DNA of 8,539 nucleotides. It comes from Candidatus Latescibacterota bacterium. Its GTDB lineage: Bacteria > Latescibacterota > MVCY01 > DTYK01. The notes below the pieces were generated by a model, which was given only the letters and a program-made list of their open reading frames with translations, was not told where the DNA came from and did not search any database. Positions 1 to 6,627 of this stretch are shown here, one piece after another. The stretch's first letter is position 1. Each line of letters starts with the position of its first letter. Position numbers and translations under genes: made by a program. The stretch is from NCBI GenBank assembly GCA_012961925.1, contig DTYK01000049.1:1-8539 (forward strand), read 5' to 3'.

Positions 1-382
1 TGTTTCTGAGCCTCCCCCAGGCCCCAATGACGGCCCCTGGTGCAATTCTACGGGCCATATGGAGGTTGATAGAGCCTACAAAGGGGTTAACGGTGGAGAG
101 GGAATCCTGAGAGAAGCGCTTCAGATGGTTCTTGAGACCTATCTGGCACTGCATGGAGATGGTGTTACTTTGCGAATCCAGGAGGGAGAAGTCTGAATTG
201 AGGTAGATCTTAGCCTTAAGACCGCCGGCCCTATCCGTCACCCCCTCGAAGAGGTTGTCATCATACTCAATCCCCGCCTTGAAGGAGAGGGCTGACCTGA
301 CATCAAGGCCCAGGGCCGTCCCACTCGGAAGATAAGGAAATAGCCCCAGGAGACAGTAGAACAGGATAGCCTTACCGTCCAC
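1..382 (-). CDS. Outer-membrane beta-barrel-like protein, N-terminal part (runs off window)
   Basis: The frame opens at a GTG (382-380) and stays open for 127 codons to the window edge, so the C-terminus is missing. The start is supported by AAGGA seven bases upstream. Residues 1-23 form a signal peptide: MDGK, a hydrophobic core (AILFYCLLGLFPYLP), then a small-residue cleavage region near SGTALG. The mature part has alternating polar and hydrophobic strands with a Y-D-D-N-L-F segment at 40-45 and short turns, as in outer-membrane beta-barrels of the 'putative beta-barrel porin 2' type. The family name is a resemblance judged by eye. The start lies inside the last 11 bases of the coiled-coil gene, so the two are probably translationally coupled and act together in the envelope. 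Cargo or ligand is unknown. It could instead be another exported beta-rich protein. Confidence 0.7.
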   Translation of the reverse strand, partial: MDGKAILFYCLLGLFPYLPSGTALGLDVRSALSFKAGIEYDDNLFEGVTDRAGGLKAKIYLNSDFSLLDSQSNTISMQCQIGLKNHLKRFSQDSLSTVNPFVGSINLHMARRIAPGAVIGAWGRLRN

Positions 383-1457
383 CGGTTTTTCCTTCAGGTC
401 TTGATATCTCGGCGGCTTTGCGGTAGAAGCTTTGGGCTTTTTTTAGCAGTTCCGTGGCTTCCCGGGCCAGCCTCCTCTTCTCCTGTTCAAGCCTCCCCAC
501 CTCCCTTTCGATCTCCTTTACAGTGGCCTCCCATCCGCTACCGGAGAGCTCGGGGACCCGTTCCGATGAGATCTTCTGGGAGACTTTTTCTCTGTCTTTC
601 AACCCCCACGCTAGCTCTTGCTCCATATATCTCTCTTTCTGCAGTAACGCCCGTTTATCTTCAATCCGTAACCCCGCCGTTCGCAGCATGTTCTCGTCGA
701 AAAGGGCAAGCTCTTCCATAAATTCCCTCATCTTCTCACCGGTCTTCTTCTCCATACGAAGCCGCTCTATCCTCCTGTCGATCCGGGAGATCTCCTTCTT
801 TAGCTTATCCACAAAATCGCTGATAAGATCGGCCTTTTCCCTGATCTGTTCTGGAGTATCACCTTTCTCAATTTGAATCCCTTCGACGCCGGCTTCTTTT
901 ATCCGGATCTGCCCTGCGGCCTCCTCTACGGCTCTCTTTGCAGTTATCAGTTTACTTAACCTCTCCAGCAGCCTGGTCGCCTCCTCTATTGGAGGGGACT
1001 TATCAAGTTCGGTTAGAAGGTTTGAAATCTCGGCCTCATACTCAACCCTCAGGTCCCTCTTCTTATCGTCAAGCACCAGCTTTAAGCTGTCGATTTCAGT
1101 CTGGATGGTTTCGATCCGTTCGGCGAGTTCCTGAGACTGCTTCAGGCTCCTTCTCAGCCTGTATCCGCCGATAATTCCGATGCCTTCACCGATTTTCTTC
1201 TTTAACTCCTCTATCCTCTCAGCCAGCATCTCGCTCTCACGGGTCAGGGCTTCTCTCTCAAGCTCGAGCTGTTGCCGCCTGCTCTGCAGGTTACGGATCT
1301 CATTCTCAAGAAGGGAGGTCCTCTGCTCATCGGCATTGAGGCTGGGATTGTAAACGAATAGGAGCATGAGGCCCGAAACCCAGAGGCACTGCAGTATGTG
1401 AGCGGTGCGTCCTTTCGCCTTCAGGGCCTTTGCAGTTTGATTGAGGTTGTTATCCAT
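372..1457 (-). CDS. Exported or membrane-anchored coiled-coil protein, function unknown
   Basis: This is a 361-residue protein that I do not recognise as a named family. Residues 1-20 are basic and polar, 21-37 are hydrophobic (core LWVSGLMLLFV), and 38-44 (PSLNADE) resemble a signal-peptidase site, so it is secreted to the periplasm or held as an N-terminal anchor. The cysteine at 24 is not in a lipobox. The rest is almost entirely charged heptad-like helix: about 44-90, 103-182, 203-290 and 310-350. A glycine-rich break (GEGIGIIGGY, 90-99) and a proline hinge (SPPIEE, 154-159) interrupt it. The ATG start has GGAGG seven bases upstream. It lies 56 bases after the response regulator and overlaps the following barrel gene by 11 bases. 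A periplasmic spacer or scaffold working with that barrel is a reasonable inference. Coiled coils attract spurious matches to SMC or EnvC proteins, and I see no catalytic domain. Confidence 0.8.
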   Translation of the reverse strand: MDNNLNQTAKALKAKGRTAHILQCLWVSGLMLLFVYNPSLNADEQRTSLLENEIRNLQSRRQQLELEREALTRESEMLAERIEELKKKIGEGIGIIGGYRLRRSLKQSQELAERIETIQTEIDSLKLVLDDKKRDLRVEYEAEISNLLTELDKSPPIEEATRLLERLSKLITAKRAVEEAAGQIRIKEAGVEGIQIEKGDTPEQIREKADLISDFVDKLKKEISRIDRRIERLRMEKKTGEKMREFMEELALFDENMLRTAGLRIEDKRALLQKERYMEQELAWGLKDREKVSQKISSERVPELSGSGWEATVKEIEREVGRLEQEKRRLAREATELLKKAQSFYRKAAEISRPEGKTGGR

Positions 1458-1513
1458 GGTTCATCCTCCATTTTTCATAGAGCTTTGTGGGGCAGTAGCA
1501 ACATGTGGTCGCA

Positions 1514-2893
1514 TTAGATCATTCCATATTTTTCGAGCTTATAATACAGGGCGCTTGTCTTGATGCCGAGGATCTTGGCCGCCTTAGTCTTCACCCCTTT
1601 GGCCTTCTCAAAGGCCCTCTCTATTAACTGCCTTTCGAGATCTTCCAACATCTCCGTGAGGGGAAGATCCTTGTCAGGGAGCTTCAGGATATGTTCCCTC
1701 TCCAGGTTTCGGACGAGAACGGGCAGGTCATTTGCGCCTATCCTGTCGGTATCACAGAGCACAATAGCCCTCTCCATAACGTTCTCCAACTCCCTTACGT
1801 TACCGGGCCAATCATAGCCCATCAGGATCTCCATCGCCTTCGGGTCGATCTTTAGCACCCGCTTGCCCAGCTCGGTGCACTTCTTCTTCAGGAAATGGTG
1901 GACGAGTTCCGAGATATCTTCCTTTCTCTCCCGCAGCGGTGGAAGTTCAATCGGAATGACATTGAGGCGATAGAAGAGATCTTCCCGGAATTTACCCCCC
2001 CTGACCATGGCGGGCAGATCCTTATTTGTGGCAGCTATCACCCTCACATCCACCTTGATCGTCTCCTCTCCGCCTACTCTGTCGAACTCCCTCTCCTGGA
2101 GGACTCTGAGGAGTCTCATCTGGGTGGTCGGAGGGACATCCCCGATCTCGTCCAGGAATATGGAGCCCCCATCGGCAAGTTCAAATTTCCCCTTCTTCCT
2201 CCTGATAGCTCCTGTGAAAGCCCCCTTTTCGTGTCCGAAGAGCTCGCTTTCCAGGATCCCTTCTGCCAAGGCAGCACAGTTCACCTTTACAAAAGGCCCC
2301 TTGCTTCTATTGCTGTAGGAATGGATTGCCCTGGCAACCAGCTCTTTGCCGGTGCCGCTCTCTCCGTAAATCAGGACGGAGGAGTCGCTCGAGGCGACCT
2401 TTTTAATCCGTTCAAAGACCTTCCTCATCCTTTCGCTGCTTCCCACCAACTCCCCGAAATTATATAGCGTATCGATCTGGTGGCGTAGATACCGTACCTC
2501 TTCATCCAGCTTCCTGCTCTCCTGCCGTGCCTGTCTGAACTGGAGCACCTTCTCTACCCTGATCTTTAACTCATCCGGCGAGAAGGGTTTGGTCACGAAA
2601 TCGGAGGCGCCTTTCTTCATCGCCTCAACGGCCAGGTCTATGGTTCCATACGCCGTGATCATGATGACATCTATGTCACCATCGATGGCCTTTGCCTGTT
2701 CCAGAACCTGCATCCCATCCATCCCCTGCATCTTGTAGTCTGTTATGACAAGGTCTACTCCTCCGTTCTGGCAGACTTTAATCCCTTCAGGACCTCCGGA
2801 GACAGCTATCACCTCATGGCCCATATTTCTCAGGGTCTGTGAGATTCCATCCCGCATCGTCTCGTTGTCCTCAATTACCAGGATCCTGCTCAT
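1514..2893 (-). CDS. NtrC-family sigma-54-dependent response regulator
   Basis: This 459-residue protein has the full three-domain layout of sigma-54 activators. The receiver (about 1-118) has the acidic pair E8/D9, phospho-acceptor D52 in ITDYKM, T80 and K102. The AAA+ domain (about 147-385) has Walker A GESGTGKE (177-184), the sigma-54 contact loop GAFTGA (224-229), Walker B SIFLDE (244-249) and FREDLFYRLNV (302-312). The C-terminal Fis-type helix-turn-helix (about 418-457) ends in KTKAAKILGIKTSALYYKL. All key residues are present, so it should be a working phosphorylation-controlled ATPase that opens sigma-54 promoters. ATG is preceded by GAGG eight bases upstream. The start lies inside the last 23 bases of the histidine kinase gene, which marks that kinase as the cognate partner. 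The likely targets include its own operon, which carries a perfect -24/-12 promoter. It is not NtrC itself; orthology within the family cannot be settled by eye. Confidence 0.97.
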   Translation of the reverse strand: MSRILVIEDNETMRDGISQTLRNMGHEVIAVSGGPEGIKVCQNGGVDLVITDYKMQGMDGMQVLEQAKAIDGDIDVIMITAYGTIDLAVEAMKKGASDFVTKPFSPDELKIRVEKVLQFRQARQESRKLDEEVRYLRHQIDTLYNFGELVGSSERMRKVFERIKKVASSDSSVLIYGESGTGKELVARAIHSYSNRSKGPFVKVNCAALAEGILESELFGHEKGAFTGAIRRKKGKFELADGGSIFLDEIGDVPPTTQMRLLRVLQEREFDRVGGEETIKVDVRVIAATNKDLPAMVRGGKFREDLFYRLNVIPIELPPLRERKEDISELVHHFLKKKCTELGKRVLKIDPKAMEILMGYDWPGNVRELENVMERAIVLCDTDRIGANDLPVLVRNLEREHILKLPDKDLPLTEMLEDLERQLIERAFEKAKGVKTKAAKILGIKTSALYYKLEKYGMI

Positions 2894-4337
2894 CGCTTAT
2901 CCCTCGTTCAAATGCAGGCAGCCGGATCGTGAAGCTTGTGCCTTCGTCCACCTTACTGCTCACCGATATCTCTCCCCCGTTCTCTTCTATGATCTTCTTG
3001 ACTATGGAAAGGCCAAGCCCAACCCCTCTTTCCTTGGTGGTAAAGAAGGGATCGAAGAGCCGTTCCAGATCGTCCGGCGGGATGCCGATCCCGGTATCGC
3101 TGACTTCCAGCACCACCGTTGTCCCAGCTCCTCTCCCTTTTACGTCGAGCGTCCCACCCCTTGACATCGCCTGGATTGAATTCTTAAAGATGTTGAGTAA
3201 GGCCCTTTTCATCTGCTCAGGGTCAACATAGGCACAGATCCCATCTTGAGAGAACCTTTTGCGGAGCCAGATCTTATTGCTCTCAAGTTCAGGCGAGAGC
3301 AGGAAGACCACATCATCTATCAGGTTGGTAACCAAGACCGGCTCCTTCTTCGGTTCGCTCGGCCGGGCAAATTCGAGGAACTCGGTGATGATACGGTTGA
3401 GGTTCTTGACCTCTTTGCCGATCTTCTCTATATGTTCTCTGCCCCTGCTTCCGTCTTCCAACTCATCAGCGATAAGTCCAGCAAAGATCTCGATTCCTCC
3501 CAGGGGATTCCTGATCTCATGTGCTATACTGGCAAGCATGGTCTTCAAACGGTTATCCCTTTCAATTAGGCCCCTTCTCATCTGGTCCAGCATTCTGCCA
3601 AGATAGCCCAGTTCGTCTCCGGACCCGATGCTCACCGCCGTCTCAAGGTCTCCCTGACCGATCCTGGTGGCCGATTTAACAAGTGCCTTTATGGGATCGG
3701 TGATGGTCTTGGCGAGAAGGAAACCTATGGTAATTGTGAATAGTACACCCACCATGCTGAACAGGACCACGTTGCGCCGGAAGTCCTGCACCGCCTTCAT
3801 AAAGGTTGCGCTTGCATCCACGCCAACTGCAGCCACTATGTTATCACCTTTGTCTCTGATAGGTGCAAAGCCGGTCTTATAAAACTCCCCGTCACTGCCT
3901 CGGAACAGGACCGAATGGGATGGCCGCCCGCTCCATACAGCATCAAGCTCACTTACCTCGAAGCGGAGCTTCACGTACTCCCAGCCGATGGGTATGCTCC
4001 GGTCGGTGTCGATCAGGCTTAAGTTCTGGCGGTTAAAGACGTAAATCTTTTTTGCCCCCGTCGCCTGCCTTATCGCCTCTAACTTGGCCATAAAGTTGGC
4101 ATAGGTGCGGCTCCCCTCGTCCCCTGGCCCGAGCCTGGTAACCAGGTCAGCATTGATCTGATCGGCTGCAACCCTTGCAATAGCAATAAGTTTGCTGCCC
4201 AACTCCTCTTCCAGGCCCCTTTTGGTTGAGTAATACAGGAACCAGCCGCTCCCCCCGACGACCACACTAACGAACAGGACAAAGGTTATTACCAGCTTAT
4301 TCCTGATCTTTCCTTTAAAAATTGGGGACGGGTTCAT
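2871..4337 (-). CDS. Membrane sensor histidine kinase (Cache-like sensor, HAMP, HisKA, HATPase)
   Basis: From the ATG at 4337 this is a 488-residue two-component kinase. TM1 spans about 15-36. An extracytoplasmic sensor of about 150 residues follows, with ATGAKKIYVF and FYKTGFAPI segments like Cache/PAS-like ligand domains. TM2 spans about 189-210 and HAMP about 211-263. HisKA has the phosphorylated H273 in SIAHEIRNP. HATPase_c has N-box LLNIFKNS (N382, N386), DTGIGIP (D414), FFTT and GVGLGLS (438-444). It autophosphorylates and passes phosphate to the overlapping NtrC-type regulator; the signal is unknown. A TTG three codons earlier (4346) is in frame. Neither start has a clear Shine-Dalgarno site, and I prefer ATG. 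The predicted sigma-54 transcript start near 4364 leaves an untranslated leader of about 27 bases, so expression is probably self-activated. Confidence 0.95.
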   Translation of the reverse strand: MNPSPIFKGKIRNKLVITFVLFVSVVVGGSGWFLYYSTKRGLEEELGSKLIAIARVAADQINADLVTRLGPGDEGSRTYANFMAKLEAIRQATGAKKIYVFNRQNLSLIDTDRSIPIGWEYVKLRFEVSELDAVWSGRPSHSVLFRGSDGEFYKTGFAPIRDKGDNIVAAVGVDASATFMKAVQDFRRNVVLFSMVGVLFTITIGFLLAKTITDPIKALVKSATRIGQGDLETAVSIGSGDELGYLGRMLDQMRRGLIERDNRLKTMLASIAHEIRNPLGGIEIFAGLIADELEDGSRGREHIEKIGKEVKNLNRIITEFLEFARPSEPKKEPVLVTNLIDDVVFLLSPELESNKIWLRKRFSQDGICAYVDPEQMKRALLNIFKNSIQAMSRGGTLDVKGRGAGTTVVLEVSDTGIGIPPDDLERLFDPFFTTKERGVGLGLSIVKKIIEENGGEISVSSKVDEGTSFTIRLPAFERGISDEQDPGN

Positions 4338-4373
4338 ATTTTTCAAAGTTAGGGTTTTCTATAAGAGTTAAAA

Positions 4374-4389
4374 AGCAAAATACGTGCCA
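4374..4389 (-). promoter_or_regulatory. Sigma-54 (-24/-12) promoter of the two-component operon
   Basis: On the minus strand the sequence reads TGGCAC, five bases (GTATT), then TTGCT. This matches the sigma-54 core consensus TGGCAC-N5-TTGCW at every specified position, including G after the -24 element. The GG and GC dinucleotides are exactly 12 bases apart. The -12 G at 4376 predicts transcription from about 4364, just before the kinase start. A sigma-54 activator is encoded in the same operon, which supports the call. Confidence 0.88.
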
Positions 4390-4414
4390 CCCTGCCTCTT
4401 GTATCTTTTAAACG

Positions 4415-4436
4415 AAAAAAGGCAACCCGAAGCCTT
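4415..4436 (-). terminator. Probable weak intrinsic terminator after the HAD gene
   Basis: Read on the minus strand, AAGGC, an eight-base loop (TTCGGGTT) and GCCTT form a 5-bp stem running into a T tract (TTTTTT at 4420-4415). It lies about 95 bases after the stop of the HAD gene and just before the sigma-54 promoter, so it plausibly separates the two operons. The stem is short. An overlapping perfect dyad, CGAAG-C-CTTCG (4428-4438), could instead be a protein-binding site. Confidence 0.45.
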
Positions 4437-4468
4437 CGCGGAACCGTCTTCAGCTCACGTAGGAGTTA

Positions 4469-4492
4469 ACCCTTTAGGATTTCATCCTGGGT
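4469..4492. promoter_or_regulatory. Imperfect dyad, candidate upstream activator site
   Basis: ACCC, three bases (ttt), AGGAT, ttc, ATCCT, then GGGT form a dyad with perfect 5-base inner arms and 4-base outer arms offset by a three-base bulge. Its centre is about 118 bases upstream of the predicted sigma-54 start, inside the usual distance range for enhancer sites of NtrC-type activators. It could equally be an RNA hairpin at the end of the upstream operon. The role is inference from position. Confidence 0.35.
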
Positions 4493-4528
4493 AAGACAAA
4501 CCGCAGAGGACCCTGAGGAGCAGGTCTT

Positions 4529-5608
4529 TCAGCCCAACGATCCTGCTTCTTCTCCCCGAATGGACTTCCTGAAACTTTCGCTCTGTTCTATAAGCCTCTC
4601 CCTGTTGGTGTCTGATATCCTCTCGAACACTGGCAGGACTTCCATACGGGAGATCCTCTCCGACACTGACCTGGGTACCACAACGCTCCTTAAGATGGAT
4701 AGATTCCAGTCGTCTGCCAGCCTGATAATTGCATCTTTCCCTCCTATAAGAAAGGATTCGGCCAGGATTGACAGCACGGCCGCATCGCCTGAGATGCAGG
4801 CGAACTCCGCAGACCTGATGGCGTATCTGTTCCCGTTGAAAGAGACCGTCAGGCCCCCGCCAGTCCGTATCACGTCAAAGGCCTCGACGTCCGTTATGCT
4901 GTCGCCCACGTACATTACATCCTGCAGACAGTTTCCGGTCCTCTTAAGGCTGTCCATAACAGCCATGACCTTCTCCCTGCCTCCGATAGGATTGACCTCT
5001 GAGAGCATCTTCCCGCACTCCATGGTAGAGATCTCCTGCCAGAAGATCGCATCCAGCCTTCTTATAGCCTCCCTGGATTCTCCGGGTAGCCCATTGAAAG
5101 AGGTCGCACCCGGGGGCAACCCTACGATCGGGAGGCATGCGATCTCCTCCCGAATCTCCTTCAGCCTTCTTACCTCTGCATCTTTTAGGTCATACCTGTC
5201 GATGTCCAGTTCCGTGCAATAGGCCTTCTCAAGGGGGAAGCCGATGGCTTTACAGAGGGATCGTATATACGGCCGGTAGCTGGTGCTGACCATAAAGGTC
5301 GGCATCCGTCTGGAAATATGGTCCAGGGCCTCCCTTGCACCTGGCATCAGGAGGATGTGCCTTGCAGAATACTCCTCAATCCCCTTGTTGGTTGCACCAT
5401 ATGCCCTCAGGAAGGGCAATATCAGCCTCAGAGTGTCCCCTGCCTTATAGCCAGGTTTCCTGGCGATATCCGAAAGGTAATCGTCATACCTGCTGATCCG
5501 GGCAAAGAAGCCCTCTCCATCAGGTATGAAATGGCCGGCAAGCTCCATGGCATTATCGTTCCTGGATATGGGGCCCTCGCAGTCGGTATTGAACTGTCGT
5601 TTGCCCAC
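4529..5608 (-). CDS. HAD-superfamily hydrolase, archaeal EhaR/COG4030-like
   Basis: This 359-residue protein starts at GTG with AAGGAG nine bases upstream. HAD motif I is NTDCEGPIS (D9 nucleophile, E11 where most HAD phosphatases have Asp). Motif II is VSTS (107-110), a motif III lysine is probably K213 in GREKVM, and motif IV is VGDSITD (234-240). The opening DCEGPIS, NDNAMEL, YDDYLSDI and YKAGDTLRLILPFL segments match, as I recall them, the HAD proteins grouped as COG4030 and labelled 'energy-converting hydrogenase A subunit R' (EhaR) in methanogens. No hydrogenase genes are visible here, so the hydrogenase label should not be carried over. It is the last gene of an operon with a formyltransferase and a PfkB kinase, 131 bases after the former. 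A phosphatase for a small phosphorylated metabolite is inferred. The Glu in motif I could mean altered activity. Confidence 0.85.
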   Translation of the reverse strand: MGKRQFNTDCEGPISRNDNAMELAGHFIPDGEGFFARISRYDDYLSDIARKPGYKAGDTLRLILPFLRAYGATNKGIEEYSARHILLMPGAREALDHISRRMPTFMVSTSYRPYIRSLCKAIGFPLEKAYCTELDIDRYDLKDAEVRRLKEIREEIACLPIVGLPPGATSFNGLPGESREAIRRLDAIFWQEISTMECGKMLSEVNPIGGREKVMAVMDSLKRTGNCLQDVMYVGDSITDVEAFDVIRTGGGLTVSFNGNRYAIRSAEFACISGDAAVLSILAESFLIGGKDAIIRLADDWNLSILRSVVVPRSVSERISRMEVLPVFERISDTNRERLIEQSESFRKSIRGEEAGSLG

Positions 5609-5739
5609 AGCTAGTGTCTCCTTGGCAACGATCTCACTCGAGGTCGAACTACCCCTCTTTTGTGGGCATTGAGCGAAGCACTCCGGGGGATATTTCTGTT
5701 GTAGAGTGGGATAGATCAGGGGAAGTTAAGCAAGATTAT
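5609..5739 (-). other. Intergenic gap between formyltransferase and HAD genes
   Basis: This 131-base gap is the longest inside the four-gene operon. I see no convincing open frame, T-tract terminator or sigma-54 site. A short wobble-containing hairpin (GGAGTG, CTT, CGCTC in the minus-strand sense, around 5667-5682) is present but too small to interpret. The far end holds the AAGGAG of the HAD gene. A separate promoter or a processing site for the HAD gene is possible but not shown. Confidence 0.3.
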
Positions 5740-6591
5740 CTATCTGGAAATCTGCTCGTCGATCTCTGCGGTCATGTCGTAGCCACGGTCACAGGGTCTT
5801 CCGTCAACGCTCACCCTTTCGCCCGCTATCTTTATCCTCCCCTCCGTAAAGGTCCTGATCGTGTGTATCAGAAGTGGCAGTTCCCGGATGACCCCCTGTC
5901 TGCGTATCTCCCTGAAGAGGGGGTTGCTCTCCCCTTCTTCCTCCTCAATCCGGGATAAGGGCCTTTCCCGGAGCTTTCTCGCCAGATCCTCCCAGAGGGG
6001 TTGAAAGTGGCCCTCTTTAATAGGGAAGGTGCAGTAAGTGATGGGAGGCCCTTCATCCAGAGCTTCTGTGACCAGATGGATCATCACTCCTGTGGCCTCG
6101 GCTCCCGAGCCTATTAACTGCCATATGACCTCCTGCCATGCCCCTTTTGGTCCCCCTGGGGCCGCAGGATGGAGGTTGATCATCCTGTATCTTCTGCATA
6201 TCTGGTCGCCGGTTATCAGCATGTAACCGGCAAGGACGTTCAGGTCCGGGTTGTATCCCTCGAGGCGCTTCATTATCTCCCTATCATATTCCCTTCTCCA
6301 CCGTCTCAGCAGCTCAGAGTCCTTGCCCATCTGCCTCGTCTCTTCCAGTCCTCTTCTCCTCATCTGTGGTTTAAACCTCCTCGAAGAGAAGCAGACCAGA
6401 TCGATCCCGTACCCATCCACCAGATCGAAGAACCTATCGCTCTCCCGGTCCTCCCCCCTCTCTCTGTTGCTGAAGACAAAGGCCATCTCCGCCTTTATGG
6501 TACCGTCTTCAATCCTCTCGTAGACTGCCTGGAGGAGGTCCCTTGCAGCCTCATCTCGTCCGGTAGAAAACCACCCTATCTCATAAGCCAT
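5740..6591 (-). CDS. GART-fold formyltransferase family protein (not canonical PurN)
   Basis: This 283-residue protein starts at ATG with AGGG eight bases upstream. The N-terminal Rossmann part opens IGWFSTGRDEAARDLL (5-20) and has VFSNRE (39-44), comparable to the nucleotide-side loops of glycinamide ribonucleotide transformylase. The catalytic triad of 10-formyltetrahydrofolate enzymes is visible: N139 and H141 in MINLHPA, and D179 in TEALDEGPPI. It should therefore transfer a formyl group from formyltetrahydrofolate to an amine, or run the reverse hydrolysis. It is longer than PurN (about 200 residues), with an Arg-rich insert (71-104) and an extra C-terminal tail (about 220-283). The PurN segment after the His is replaced by PGGPKGAWQEVIWQL (145-159). 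It sits 36 bases after the kinase gene. The acceptor is unknown; a divergent purine role is possible, but there are no purine genes nearby. Confidence 0.85.
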   Translation of the reverse strand: MAYEIGWFSTGRDEAARDLLQAVYERIEDGTIKAEMAFVFSNRERGEDRESDRFFDLVDGYGIDLVCFSSRRFKPQMRRRGLEETRQMGKDSELLRRWRREYDREIMKRLEGYNPDLNVLAGYMLITGDQICRRYRMINLHPAAPGGPKGAWQEVIWQLIGSGAEATGVMIHLVTEALDEGPPITYCTFPIKEGHFQPLWEDLARKLRERPLSRIEEEEGESNPLFREIRRQGVIRELPLLIHTIRTFTEGRIKIAGERVSVDGRPCDRGYDMTAEIDEQISR

Positions 6592-6627
6592 AATTTCTGC
6601 CCTATGTTTCGCTGTTGTTGTTTCATA

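Noticed and set aside
454..876. Plus-strand open frame opposite the coiled-coil gene
   Set aside because: Its Ser/Phe/Leu-rich content is the mirror of the Glu/Lys/Arg-rich coiled coil. The minus-strand gene has a signal sequence, a strong ribosome site and coupled neighbours.
372..1457. Coiled-coil protein as an SMC, EnvC or M23-peptidase activator
   Set aside because: Similarity would rest on heptad composition alone. There is no ATP-binding motif and no C-terminal LytM-like domain.
1895..2467. Plus-strand open frame of 190 codons
   Set aside because: It lies wholly opposite the AAA+ domain of the response regulator. Its translation shows no recognisable domain, while the minus-strand product has every expected motif.
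4560..5222. Plus-strand open frame of 220 codons
   Set aside because: It is antisense to the HAD gene and serine/leucine-rich in the way typical of reverse-strand shadows. It has no family resemblance and no good ribosome site that I could see.
4529..5608. Calling the HAD gene a hydrogenase subunit
   Set aside because: The name comes from the archaeal annotation only. No hydrogenase subunit, iron-sulfur protein or maturation gene is visible in the window.
5740..6591. Naming the formyltransferase purN
   Set aside because: The catalytic residues agree, but the substrate loop, length and neighbours differ. No purine biosynthesis genes are adjacent.
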